A program made the position numbers and the translations under genes. Shown here one piece after another: positions 27,059 through 39,583 of a DNA stretch of 64,000 nucleotides. The DNA is from Anaeromyxobacter dehalogenans 2CP-C. GTDB lineage: Bacteria; Myxococcota; Myxococcia; Myxococcales; Anaeromyxobacteraceae. The notes beneath the pieces are model-generated. The model was given only the letters and a program-made list of their open reading frames with translations. It searched no databases and was not told where the DNA came from. Within the stretch, counting starts at the first letter, position 1. Each line of letters starts with the position of its first letter. The DNA is taken from the NCBI RefSeq assembly GCF_000013385.1, contig NC_007760.1, forward strand, positions 4,810,001 through 4,874,000, read 5' to 3'.

Positions 27059-28924
27059 ATGCGCAGCGCAGGGTTCGTGGAGCGGCTCGGGATCATCATC
27101 TTCGTCATCGCAGCGGGAGCGGGCTGCTCGGGCGGCGGCGCCGCGCCGCGCGCGTGCCAGGCCGACGACGGCTGCGGCGCGGCGGCGCGCTGCGTGGGCG
27201 GCGCCTGCGTCGCGAACGCGCCGCCGGTCGCGGTCATCGCCCCGCCCGCCTCGCCGCAGGCGTTCGCGCTCGTCGAGCTGGACGGCGGCGGGAGCGCCGA
27301 TCCGGACGCGCCGCGCGACGCGGTCGCCTCGCACGCCTGGACGATCGCGCCCGTGGGCGCGCCCTGCGCGCCGCCCACCGTGGCCGGCACCGGCCCGCTG
27401 GCGCGCGTGCGCTTCGCGTGCGCCGGCCGCTACGCGGTCGAGCTGGTGGTGCGCGACCAGCTCGGGCTCGAGAGCGCGCCAGCCCGGCTCGAGCTGGACG
27501 TCGCGCCGTACGCCGGCACGCCGCCGGTCACCGCCGGCCCGGACGTCGCGCTCGGGCACCTGTGCCAGGGCGAGCCGCTCCGCTGCGCCCCCGACGGCCC
27601 GGTGGCGCTGTCGGCGACGCTGTCGGCAGCCGGCGCGCAGGGATCGGTCCGCTGGCGCTGGACCGTGGAGCCGCCCGCCGGCCGCCCCCTCGGCGCCGAC
27701 CGCCGCGCGACCTTCACCCCCGGGCCGGAGGACGCCGCGCCGGCGGTGGCCATCGAGACGGACGGCGCCGCCATCTCGGGGGACTGGGTGTTCCGGGTCG
27801 AGGCCGCCGACGACGCGGGCGTGCTCGGCGCCGCGGCCACGCGGGTGAGCGTCGGCAACCGCCCCCCGGCCATCGCCGTCACGCCGCCGCCCGAGGCGGC
27901 GCACGCGTACGACGCGGCGGGCCCGCGCCTCGTCGCGGACGGGCGGATCCCGATCTCGGTGACCGACCCGGACGGCGATCCGCTCGAGCCGCGCACCGTG
28001 ACGTGGCACCACGCCGGCGACGGCGACGGGGGCGTCTTCGAGGGCGAGGACCTCGGCGCCGCGCTCACCTTCCGCGTGGCCGTGCCGTACACCTCGCCGG
28101 CCGACGCGGCGTACCTCACCGGCGGCGCGGGGCTGGAGCGCACCATCGTGGTGACGGTCGCGGACGCGAACGGCGAGCCGGCGCGGGCCGACCTGCCGGT
28201 CACCGTGGGCAACCGCCCGCCCGCGGTGGTGTCGGCGCCGTCCGGCGGGCTCGGGATCCTCCACGCGTTCGACCCCATCGCCCGGCGCTACCGCGCCACG
28301 CAGGAGCTGTGGCGCGTGGTGGATCCGGACGGCGACCCCATCTGGCCCACCGGCGGCACCGGCGACGCGGCCTGCGACCGGCTCACGCTCCTGTCCGACG
28401 GCGCCGTGATCGTCGAGTGCAGCGGCGCGTACCAGACCCCTTCCGACCTCGCGGCCTTCGTCGGCCTGCACACGATCGCGCCCTCGATCGCCGATCCCTG
28501 GACCGCGACCGCGCTGCCCGCGGCGCAGCTCTCGATCGGCAACGGCCTGCCCACCGCCACCAGCTCCACGGTCACGCAGGTCGTCGCCTGCACCCGCCCG
28601 CCGGACGACGCGCTCTGCTGCCGCTGGTCGGGGTCGGTGTGCGTGCAGTACCCGCTGGTCATCCCGGCCCGGACCTACGCGGTGGCGCCGAAGGTCTCGG
28701 ACCCGGACGGCGATCCGGTCCAGGTGGCGTTCTCCGCCGGCGTGACCCCGATGAGCGTGCGGTGCGAGGGCGGAGCGTGCGAGGGCGCGACGGCCGTGGC
28801 CCCGGAGGTCGCCACCTGCACCGCCACGCAGGCGACCAGCACGCAGACGTTCTCGGTGACCGACGGCGCGGACTCCCCCACCACGCCAAGCGCGACCTTC
28901 AGCTACGTGCGGACCTGTCAGTAA
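27059..28924 (+). CDS. Lipoprotein with tandem PKD/Ig-like domains
   Basis: The 621-residue surface protein has a lipobox (FVIAAGAGCSGG, Cys23), then a small Cys-rich knot (CQADDGCGAAARCVGGAC). At least four beta-sandwich domains follow, with repeated phrases VGNRPPA (three places) and DPDGDP (SVTDPDGDPLEP, RVVDPDGDPIWP, KVSDPDGDPVQV) typical of PKD/cadherin-like calcium-binding turns. GGAGGA stands seven bases before the ATG. Its last codons overlap the convergent PilZ-REC gene by seven bases. A structural or adhesive role on the outer membrane is inferred, probably linked to the divergent PEGA/propeller unit. Confidence 0.85.
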   Translation: MRSAGFVERLGIIIFVIAAGAGCSGGGAAPRACQADDGCGAAARCVGGACVANAPPVAVIAPPASPQAFALVELDGGGSADPDAPRDAVASHAWTIAPVGAPCAPPTVAGTGPLARVRFACAGRYAVELVVRDQLGLESAPARLELDVAPYAGTPPVTAGPDVALGHLCQGEPLRCAPDGPVALSATLSAAGAQGSVRWRWTVEPPAGRPLGADRRATFTPGPEDAAPAVAIETDGAAISGDWVFRVEAADDAGVLGAAATRVSVGNRPPAIAVTPPPEAAHAYDAAGPRLVADGRIPISVTDPDGDPLEPRTVTWHHAGDGDGGVFEGEDLGAALTFRVAVPYTSPADAAYLTGGAGLERTIVVTVADANGEPARADLPVTVGNRPPAVVSAPSGGLGILHAFDPIARRYRATQELWRVVDPDGDPIWPTGGTGDAACDRLTLLSDGAVIVECSGAYQTPSDLAAFVGLHTIAPSIADPWTATALPAAQLSIGNGLPTATSSTVTQVVACTRPPDDALCCRWSGSVCVQYPLVIPARTYAVAPKVSDPDGDPVQVAFSAGVTPMSVRCEGGACEGATAVAPEVATCTATQATSTQTFSVTDGADSPTTPSATFSYVRTCQ

Positions 28925-30381
28925 CGGGGCGCGCCGCCGGGGTCGGCCCGGCGGCGCTCCACCACCGCGTCGGCGGCCTGGGCGATGCGCTCGACCCCGA
29001 GCGCCTTGTCCAGGACCGCGTCGGCGCCGGCGTCCGCGAGCCGCGGCTCCAGCCCTTCCTCGAGCCGGCCGGTGACCGCCACGATGGCGAGGTCCGCCTC
29101 GCCGCCCACGGTGCGGATCCGGCGCACCAGCTCGGCGCCGTCCATGCCCGGCATGCGCACGTCGGTGACGAGGAGGTCGAGCGCCAGCACCTCCTCCGCC
29201 AGCACGCGGAGCCCCTCGGTCGCGTCCGCCGCGGTGAGCACCTCGAACCCGCGGCCGCCGAGCGCGTCGGCGAGCATCCGGCGGAGCAGCGCGTCGTCGT
29301 CCACCACCAGCGCGCGGCGCGGCCGGCCGGAGAGCTGCGCCACCGCCGCGGAGAGGATCGCGTCCGCCTCGGCGTCGAGCGTGAACCGCACCCCCATGCC
29401 GCTCGCGCTCGCGAACACCACGCGGGCGGGCGTGGAGAGCTCGACGCCGTTCGGCAGGGCGAGGCGGAGCACGAGCTGCGCGCCCACCTTGGCCGGCCGG
29501 GCGGTGCGCACGAACGCGCCGCCCTGCGAGAGGTTCTCGATCCAGTCGGAGGCGAGCTCGCTCGCGGTCGCGTACTCGATGCGCGCCTGCCCGGCGGGAT
29601 CGGGCGGCGGCAGCGGGACGACCGTGACCGGGGCGCTCACCGCGAAGCGGGCGGTGGCGCGCGTGCCGGCGCCGACCTCGCTCGCGCCGGCCGCCTTGCG
29701 GGCGAGCGCATCGCGCAGGGCCGGCGGGGGCTCGTCGAGGCGCAGCGTGTAGCCGGCCGGCGCGCCGGGCCGCGCCTGCGCGGGGCCCCGCACGTCCATC
29801 ACGGTGGCGCGCGCCTCCACCGGCCGCGCCACCCCGGGGAGCCGGAGCGCGAGGGCGAGCACGTCGCCGGGCGGCGGCGCGATGGGCGCCGCCACGAACA
29901 GCGTCCCGGCCTTGGGATCGCACTGCACGCCCTGCCAGCCGGGCCCGCCCACGTCCATGCACAGCACCGGGCGCGCGGCGGCGCTCCGGTGGCGCCCCGC
30001 CGGCGCGCCGGCCTCGCCGAAGAAGCGCCCCGAGGCCTCGAGCAGGTCGCCGGGGAGGATGCCCTCGGCGACCACGTCGCACGCGTCCACCTGCGCGCGG
30101 AGCCGCTCCCGCTCCGCGTCGGGCGCCTGGGCGGGGGCGAGGAGCCGGCCGCCGGCGCGCGCGGTCCAGAACGCGAGGCGCGCCCGCGCCGCCTCCGGCG
30201 CGGCGCCGCCGCGGACGGCGACCGCCACCGCCAGGAACCGGGTGGACGAGGCGAACGCGAGCCCGCAGCGCTCGAGCCCCTCGCCGAGCACGTGCGGCAG
30301 GGAGAGGACGAGCCGCTCCGCCGCGAGCAGGCGGTCCCCCTCGGCCCGGACGAAGATGCAGGCGAGCTCGACGGTGTCCAT
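28918..30381 (-). CDS. PilZ-REC protein with extra N-terminal domain
   Basis: The 487 residues carry an N-terminal domain of unknown type (about 1-130) and a degenerate PilZ-like strand set (about 140-225). A full PilZ domain spans about 245-345, with RATAR and NLSQGG motifs and QGGAFVRTARP. A receiver domain from about 370 has VVDDDALLR, phosphoacceptor Asp in LVTDVRMPGMDG and Lys in VLDKAL. The order is again PilZ then REC. No output domain is present. The ATG at 30381 (MDTVELACIF) is the first sensible start after a strong hairpin following purL. Confidence 0.87.
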   Translation of the reverse strand: MDTVELACIFVRAEGDRLLAAERLVLSLPHVLGEGLERCGLAFASSTRFLAVAVAVRGGAAPEAARARLAFWTARAGGRLLAPAQAPDAERERLRAQVDACDVVAEGILPGDLLEASGRFFGEAGAPAGRHRSAAARPVLCMDVGGPGWQGVQCDPKAGTLFVAAPIAPPPGDVLALALRLPGVARPVEARATVMDVRGPAQARPGAPAGYTLRLDEPPPALRDALARKAAGASEVGAGTRATARFAVSAPVTVVPLPPPDPAGQARIEYATASELASDWIENLSQGGAFVRTARPAKVGAQLVLRLALPNGVELSTPARVVFASASGMGVRFTLDAEADAILSAAVAQLSGRPRRALVVDDDALLRRMLADALGGRGFEVLTAADATEGLRVLAEEVLALDLLVTDVRMPGMDGAELVRRIRTVGGEADLAIVAVTGRLEEGLEPRLADAGADAVLDKALGVERIAQAADAVVERRRADPGGAPRY

Positions 30382-30434
30382 GGGGCGCGTCCAGTCCTTA
30401 CTCCAGGTGGAGGGCGTGCGCCGCCCACGAGATG

Positions 30435-30454
30435 GGGGCGCCGGCCGGCGCCCC
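30435..30454 (-). terminator. Perfect 20-bp palindrome between purL and the PilZ-REC gene
   Basis: GGGGCGCCGG (30435-30444) is followed directly by its complement CCGGCGCCCC (30445-30454). It would fold as an 8-bp stem with loop GGCC. It lies 14 bases past the purL stop. No U-run follows. Confidence 0.4.
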
Positions 30455-30467
30455 TCGCAGGCGTGCG

Positions 30468-32747
<2,280 letters not shown>

Positions 32748-32838
32748 GAGGCCGCGGATTCTAGCGGCGGAGGCCCGGGAGATCGAGGCTCGTCGTCCGG
32801 CCGGGCTCCGGGCGTGCGGCCGGCCGCGCGCCGCCGGC

Positions 32839-32869
32839 CCCGGGCGGCCCCACCCGACGGCCGCCCGGG
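32839..32869 (-). terminator. 11-bp hairpin after the RNase H-fold gene
   Basis: CCCGGGCGGCC (32839-32849) pairs perfectly with GGCCGCCCGGG (32859-32869) over a nine-base loop, 20 bases past the stop of the minus-strand nuclease gene and upstream of purL. It probably ends the helicase-nuclease message. There is no U-tract. Confidence 0.45.
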
Positions 32870-32889
32870 CGCATCACCGCGGGCCGGCC

Positions 32890-33693
32890 CTACAGCGTCA
32901 GGAGCAGCTTCGTCAGGTCGTAGCGGACGTCGCCGCGCTCCGAGACCGGCACCGGCGCGGCCGGGAGCCGCAGGCGCTCAACCAGCCGGTTGTAGCCGAG
33001 GCCCATGAGCGTCCGGAGGTTGACCGCGTCGTGCAGGTTGTACTCGGCGAACAGCCGGAGCGCGTCGGCGTCGCCCCGCTCCTGCCAGGCGCGCCAGAGC
33101 CGGACCGCGTCCAGGCCGGAGAGGCCGTGGAGGTGCGCCGGGCGGCCGACGCCGGTCTCCTCCTCCAGCCGCTTCAGGCCACCCTCGTGGCCGAGGCGGC
33201 GCCAGAGGTGGCAGAGGTCCACGTGCGCGCGCGGCGGGCGCCAGCCGGGGAACGCGCGCCGGAGCACCGGCTCGTCGAACGCGAGGCCGTTGTAGGTGAC
33301 GAGCACCTTCCAGCCGCGCGCCGCCTCCGGGAACGCGTCGAGATCGCGCCCGTCCAGGAACAGGCGCGGCCCGGACGCGTCCAGCACGCCCACGCAGGTG
33401 AGCCGCTCGCCGTCGGTCTCGACGTCGAGGAACGCGGCGTCCCCGGCGAACGCGGGGTAGAGCCGCCACCGCTCGTTGCGCGGGATCATGGCGGCGAGCG
33501 CGTCGGCGTCGCCGGCCTCCAGCGCGGCCTCGGCGCGGGCCACCGCGTCGCGCAGCCGCGCGTCGATCCTCGGCGAGAGCGCCACCGCGGGCGCGGCGGG
33601 CAGGTCGGCCCAGCGCCGGATGCCGGCGTTCCAGAGCTTCCCCTCGAGGTAGGGGCCGATGCCGGGCGCGAGCCGGAACGTGCTGCGGATCAT
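32890..33693 (-). CDS. RNase H-like 3'-5' exonuclease (YprB type)
   Basis: The 267 residues have a DnaQ/RNase H fold. The motif FLDVETDG (about 88-95) supplies the first acidic pair. VTYNGLAFDEPVLRRAF (about 132-148) supplies the second block. The third is FAEYNLHDAVNLRTLMGLGYNRLV with the conserved Asp. This matches the YprB/RNase_H_2 family, predicted nucleases without a fully defined substrate. An N-terminal helix-hairpin-like stretch (LAPGIGPYLEGKLWNAGIRRW) may bind DNA. The downstream neighbour is purL; upstream is the helicase gene 54 bp away on the same strand, so both may act on nucleic acids. Confidence 0.83.
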   Translation of the reverse strand: MIRSTFRLAPGIGPYLEGKLWNAGIRRWADLPAAPAVALSPRIDARLRDAVARAEAALEAGDADALAAMIPRNERWRLYPAFAGDAAFLDVETDGERLTCVGVLDASGPRLFLDGRDLDAFPEAARGWKVLVTYNGLAFDEPVLRRAFPGWRPPRAHVDLCHLWRRLGHEGGLKRLEEETGVGRPAHLHGLSGLDAVRLWRAWQERGDADALRLFAEYNLHDAVNLRTLMGLGYNRLVERLRLPAAPVPVSERGDVRYDLTKLLLTL

Positions 33694-33747
33694 GCGGAGG
33701 CGGAGCTTACGCGCGGAGCCGCCGCGCGCGCAAAGCCGGCCCGGGCG

Positions 33748-35607
33748 TCACCGCTCCCACGCGCTCCGCCACGCGCCGGCGCGCTCGGCGTGCTCGAGGA
33801 AGCTCCGGTAGAACGGGTGGCGCGACACGGTGCTGCCGTCGCCCACCACCACCAGCTTCGCGCGCGCGCGGGTGAGCGCCACGTTCATGCGGCGCACGTC
33901 GGCGAGGAAGCCCACCTCGCCCGCCTCGTTGGAGCGCACCAGCGACACCACCACCGCCTCCTTCTCGCGCCCCTGGAAGCCGTCCACCGTGTCCACCTCG
34001 AGGCCCGCCTCCAGCTCGTCGGCGAGGAGCTGCCGGAGCCGCTGCACCTGCGCGTCGTACGGCGAGATCACCGCCACGTCCGCGGGGGCGAGCCCGGCCG
34101 CGAGCAGGCGCCGGACCTCCGACGCCGCCAGCTCCGCCTCGCCGGCGTTCTGCTTCGAGTCGGAGCCCTCCGGCGTCTCCTCCTCGAAGCCGCGCCCGGA
34201 GGTGTCCACCAGCTCGAGCGGCGCGTCGTCGATGGCGCGGCCGGCCGCGGCCGGGTGGGCGCGGAGCGCGCCGCCGTAGAGCGCCTCGGAGGGGAACGCC
34301 ATGATCCGCGCGTTCATGCGGTGCTGCTCGGCGAGCATCACCCGCGCCCGGTCGCCGTGCGCCTCCACCAGCCGCTCGAACAGCGACACCCCCAGCCCGC
34401 CCGCCTGCGCCGCGGCGGAGAGCACCGTGGGCGGCAGCTGCAGGTGGTCGCCGGCCAGCACGGCGCGGTCGGCGCGCAGCAGCGCCAGGTACGCGGCCGG
34501 CTCGACCGCCTGGGTGGCCTCGTCCACCACCGCGAGCGCGAAGCGGCGGCCGGCGAGCGCCGGCGCGTCGAGCGAGGTGAGCGTGGCGAGCACCACCTGC
34601 GCCCGCTCCAGCACCTCCGCCTCGGCCCGCGCCTCGAGCCGGCGCGCCTCGGCGAGCAGCGCCCGCGCCTCCCGCTCCTGCTCCCGCGACGCGCTGAACC
34701 GGCCCGGGCCGCGCTTCTTCCGCCGCTTGCGCGCGTCGCGCCGCAGCGCGAGCGCCTGGTCCACGAGGTCCTGCGCGATCCGCGCCGCCTCGTGCGCCTC
34801 CACCCGCGCCTCGAGCGTGTGCTCGAGCAGGCCCGGGAGCACGCGCGCCGGGTGGCCCACCCGCACGCAGGCGAGGCCCGCCGCGGCGAGCCGCTCCACC
34901 AGGTTGTCCACCGCCAGGTTGGAGGGCGCGGCCGCGAGCACGGTTTCCCCGCGGGCGGCGGCGCGGCGGATCACCTCCACGAGCACGGTGGTCTTGCCGG
35001 TGCCGGGCGGCCCGTGCACGAGCGCGAGGTCCTCGGCGCGGTCGGCGAGCTCGAGCGCGGCCTGCTGCTCCGGGTTGAGCGGCGCGTCCAGCGCGGGGCC
35101 GCGGGGCGCGCGGAGGAAGCGGGCCGGCTCGCCCGCGAGCACCGCGTGCCAGCGCTTCCCGGCGCGATCGTCGCGGAGGCGGCGCAGGCCGCCGGAGAGC
35201 CGCTCCCACGTGACTGGCGACGGCTCGAGCTCGAGCACCACCCGGCCGTCGGTGACCCAGTCCGGCGGCGGCTCGTCGAACGCCACCGCCACCGTGGTGC
35301 GCGTGCGCCGCGCCACCACGCCCTGCGGCGCGTCCGGCGGCGTGTCGCGGCGCTGCGCCACCGACACCAGGCTCCCCGCGCCGATCCGCCCGCCCGGCAG
35401 CGGGCGCCCGCCGCGCCCGAACGTCACCAGCGCCCGCCCGGCCAGCGCGCCCTCGTCCTGCGCCTCCACGTCCGCGATGGCCAGCCCGCGCGCCTCGCGC
35501 TCGGCGAGCGAGAGGCGCCCCTTCGCCTCGGCGAAGCGGGCCCGCTCCTCGTCGCGCTCGGCGGCGAGCAGCGCGGCGAGGCGGTCGAGGTGGTGCGCGA
35601 GGTCCAA
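33748..35607 (-). CDS. Superfamily 1B DNA/RNA helicase, UPF1/IGHMBP2 type
   Basis: The 619 residues have an N-terminal beta-barrel region (LAGRALVTFGRG) and helicase motifs in order. Walker A is [10 protein letters not shown] (about 218-227), Ia is AAPSNLAVDNLVERL, II is VVDEATQAVEP, III is LAGDHLQLPPTVLS, V is VDTVDGFQGREKEAVVVSLVRSN in two parts, and VI is VRRMNVALTRARAKLVVVGD. This is the IGHMBP2/UPF1 branch. A Lys/Arg-rich insert (RRDARKRRKKRGPGRFSA) is probably nucleic-acid binding. No ATG or GTG fits the beginning. The TTG at 35607 is chosen because the domain starts there and TATACG lies seven bases upstream. Confidence 0.88.
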   Translation of the reverse strand: MDLAHHLDRLAALLAAERDEERARFAEAKGRLSLAEREARGLAIADVEAQDEGALAGRALVTFGRGGRPLPGGRIGAGSLVSVAQRRDTPPDAPQGVVARRTRTTVAVAFDEPPPDWVTDGRVVLELEPSPVTWERLSGGLRRLRDDRAGKRWHAVLAGEPARFLRAPRGPALDAPLNPEQQAALELADRAEDLALVHGPPGTGKTTVLVEVIRRAAARGETVLAAAPSNLAVDNLVERLAAAGLACVRVGHPARVLPGLLEHTLEARVEAHEAARIAQDLVDQALALRRDARKRRKKRGPGRFSASREQEREARALLAEARRLEARAEAEVLERAQVVLATLTSLDAPALAGRRFALAVVDEATQAVEPAAYLALLRADRAVLAGDHLQLPPTVLSAAAQAGGLGVSLFERLVEAHGDRARVMLAEQHRMNARIMAFPSEALYGGALRAHPAAAGRAIDDAPLELVDTSGRGFEEETPEGSDSKQNAGEAELAASEVRRLLAAGLAPADVAVISPYDAQVQRLRQLLADELEAGLEVDTVDGFQGREKEAVVVSLVRSNEAGEVGFLADVRRMNVALTRARAKLVVVGDGSTVSRHPFYRSFLEHAERAGAWRSAWER

Positions 35608-35613
35608 GCCTCC

Positions 35614-35621
35614 CGTATAGT
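35614..35621. promoter_or_regulatory. Shared bidirectional -10 element, helicase / ArsC-like gene
   Basis: CGTATAGT reads TATAGT on the plus strand (11 nt before the ATG at 35632) and TATACG on the minus strand (7 nt before the TTG at 35607). The gap between start codons is 24 bp, so both messages must be leaderless or nearly so. Confidence 0.5.
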
Positions 35622-35631
35622 CGGCGGCGCG

Positions 35632-35991
35632 ATGTCCGGCGAGTACGTCCTCTGGTTCGATCCGCGCTGCCCGGCGAGCCGCCGCGCGCTCACGCTGCTG
35701 CGCGAGCGCGGGGTGGAGCCGGCGCTGCGGCGGCCGCTGGAGGAGCCCCCGTCCACGGAGGAGGTCTCGGCGCTGCTCCGCGCGCTCGGCCTGCCCGCGC
35801 GCGCGGTGGCCCGCCGCGACGAGGACGAGTACCAGGTGCTGCGCCTGTCGGACCGCACGCCGGAGGCCGAGCTGGTCGAGGCGCTCGCCGCCCATCCGCG
35901 CATGCTGGAGCGGCCGATCCTGGTGGCCGGCGCGCGCGCGGTGCTGGCCCGGCCGCCCGAGCGCGTGCTGGAGCTGCTCGGCCCGGCCTGA
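35632..35991 (+). CDS. ArsC/Spx-family thioredoxin-fold protein
   Basis: The 119 residues start MSGEYVLWFDPRCPASRRALTLL read in two parts, which is the ArsC-type active-site loop with the single Cys in DPRCPASRRAL. The block LERPILVAGARAVLARPPERVLELL matches the RPI/RPL arginine motif of arsenate reductases. It is closer to the YfgD/ArsC-related group than to Spx. Arsenate reduction is possible but unproven. No arsenic genes are adjacent; the divergent neighbour is the helicase. Confidence 0.8.
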   Translation: MSGEYVLWFDPRCPASRRALTLLRERGVEPALRRPLEEPPSTEEVSALLRALGLPARAVARRDEDEYQVLRLSDRTPEAELVEALAAHPRMLERPILVAGARAVLARPPERVLELLGPA

Positions 35992-36070
35992 GCGCGCGCC
36001 CCCGCATCGCACCCCGCCGTACCCACGGACCCTTACGGGTTCTGCGGGTTCGGGGTATATGGCCACCCAG

Positions 36071-38161
<2,091 letters not shown>

Positions 38162-38195
38162 CGGCTTCTCCGCGCGGCGCAGCCGCGCCCGCGGG

Positions 38196-38233
38196 GACCT
38201 CGCGCGTGCCCGCGCATGCGGGCGCGCGAGGTC
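38196..38233. repeat. 16-bp two-storey hairpin of the GACCTCGCG type
   Basis: The outer arm is GACCTCGCGC (38196-38205) with GCGCGAGGTC (38224-38233). The inner arm is GCCCGC (38208-38213) with GCGGGC (38218-38223), and the loop is GCAT. The outer arm matches that of the hairpin at 9252-9290, so the two are probably copies of one element. Confidence 0.7.
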
Positions 38234-38307
38234 AGGGCCCCGCGCAGCCGGGGTGGGGCCCCGACGGCTCTGCCGGCGGGGCGGGGCGGCACGCCCCGTT
38301 CGATCCC

Positions 38308-38410
38308 AAGCCGTTCGAGCTGGAGACGATCCGGGCGCTCTTGGCGCGGCGGCTCGGCGCACGCCGGGCCGACGCGTCCTGACGGCTTCTCCGCGCGGCG
38401 CAGCCGCGCC
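38308..38410 (+). repeat. 103-bp direct repeat, copy 2 (orphan kinase-gene end)
   Basis: This is a second copy of the 3' end of the hybrid kinase gene, with stop codon and hairpin. It lies after about 120 bp of hairpin-rich spacer and ends immediately before the stop codon of the convergent PAP2 gene (38411). Without a start it is a non-coding relic. Confidence 0.9.
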
Positions 38411-39244
38411 TCACCACACCACGAGCACGCCCATGGGCAGCGGGACGACGCGCGCGCCCGCGGGCGAGGCGCCGCCGCCCGGTGCCGGCCGATCCTCGCG
38501 GCCGTGCAGGAGCAGCGGCACCGCCGCGCCCACCCCGCCGCCGACCGCGGCGCCGACCACCACGTCGGTGAGCCAGTGCTTGTCGCCGGCCATGCGCAGG
38601 TAGCCGACGCCGGTGGCGAGCGTCATCCCCACCGCCCAGACCCACGGCGCGCTGCCGTACCCGCGCAGCGTCGAGACGGTGCCGGCGGCGGAGGCGATCG
38701 AGAACGCCAGCGCCGAGTGGCCCGAGTAGAAGGACAGGTTGTCGTCGGGGTCGCCCTCGCGGCTCCCCGGGGCCCAGTTCCCGTACCGGACGAACGGGCG
38801 CTGGCGCCCCACCGCCAGCTTCACCACCTGGTTCACGGCCATCGAGAGCGAGGCCGCCTCGGCCACGTAGAGCAGGTCGCGCCAGCCCTCCCCGCCGTCG
38901 CCGGCGACCCGCGCCGCGAGGAGCTGGTGGGCGGTGACGGCGGCCGGCATGAGCGCGAAGGCGAGCACGTCCGAGCCGCGGGCGGCGAGCGTGGCGTCGG
39001 AGAGCACCAGCCGGTCGCGCGCCCAGACGTCGAGCGCGTTCGCCTTGCAGAAGCGGCACACGGACGGCGCCAGCTCCGGCTTCAGCACCTCGCCCAGCAG
39101 CCAGACGCCCGCGGCCGCGCCGGTCACCGCGAGGTCGGTGCGGTCGTCGCCGCGCAGCGGGTGCGGGCCCGCGGCGCGCGCCGGCGCCGCGAGGAGCGCG
39201 GCGGCCAGCAGGGCGGCGAGGGCGGGCGGGGAGGCGCGGCGCAT
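38411..39244 (-). CDS. PAP2-family phosphatase with signal peptide
   Basis: The 277 residues have a signal sequence (LAALLAAALLAAPARAAG). The three PAP2 motifs are KLAVGRQRPF (about 144-153), the SFYSGHSALAFS block (about 170-181) and GDKHWLTDVVVGAAVG (about 222-237), with conserved Lys, Arg and two His. Four or five hydrophobic helices are seen. It probably dephosphorylates a lipid phosphate at the periplasmic face. The ATG at 39244 has GATACT ending nine bases upstream, shared with the divergent Smr gene. Confidence 0.88.
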   Translation of the reverse strand: MRRASPPALAALLAAALLAAPARAAGPHPLRGDDRTDLAVTGAAAGVWLLGEVLKPELAPSVCRFCKANALDVWARDRLVLSDATLAARGSDVLAFALMPAAVTAHQLLAARVAGDGGEGWRDLLYVAEAASLSMAVNQVVKLAVGRQRPFVRYGNWAPGSREGDPDDNLSFYSGHSALAFSIASAAGTVSTLRGYGSAPWVWAVGMTLATGVGYLRMAGDKHWLTDVVVGAAVGGGVGAAVPLLLHGREDRPAPGGGASPAGARVVPLPMGVLVVW

Positions 39245-39252
39245 CGCCGGAC

Positions 39253-39260
39253 AGTATCAT
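39253..39260. promoter_or_regulatory. Shared bidirectional -10 element, PAP2 / Smr
   Basis: AGTATCAT reads TATCAT on the plus strand (9 nt before the Smr ATG at 39269) and GATACT on the minus strand (9 nt before the PAP2 ATG at 39244). The gap is 24 bp and no clear -35 is visible. Confidence 0.5.
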
Positions 39261-39268
39261 CCGTCCGC

Positions 39269-39583
39269 ATGGCCCGAGCGCCCGATCCCCCGTCCGACCG
39301 CGACGACCCGTTCCCGGAGCCGGTGCCGCTCCCCCTCGACGGCACGCTCGACCTGCACGCGTTCGGGCCCGCCGAGGTGGGCACGCTCGTGCCGGAGTGG
39401 ATCGGCGCCTGCCGCGAGGCGGGGCTGACCGAGCTGCGCATCGTGCACGGCAAGGGCATCGGGGCGCTGCGGCGCACGGTGGAGGCGCTGCTGGCGCGCG
39501 ACCCGCGGGTGAAGGGGTTCCGCCCCGCCGGCGAGGACGCGGGCGGCTGGGGCGCGACGCTGGTGACGCTTCACGCACCGTGA
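39269..39583 (+). CDS. Smr-domain protein
   Basis: This is a 104-residue stand-alone Smr domain. LDLHAFGPAE (the LDLHG-like motif) is near 27-36, IVHGKGIGALRRTVEALL (the HGKG motif) near 58-75, and a C-terminal GGWGATLVTL. Smr domains are nucleases or nicking modules in MutS2 and free proteins. Its 3' end overlaps the convergent AlaX gene by 13 bases. The start is fixed by the near-leaderless promoter. Confidence 0.9.
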   Translation: MARAPDPPSDRDDPFPEPVPLPLDGTLDLHAFGPAEVGTLVPEWIGACREAGLTELRIVHGKGIGALRRTVEALLARDPRVKGFRPAGEDAGGWGATLVTLHAP

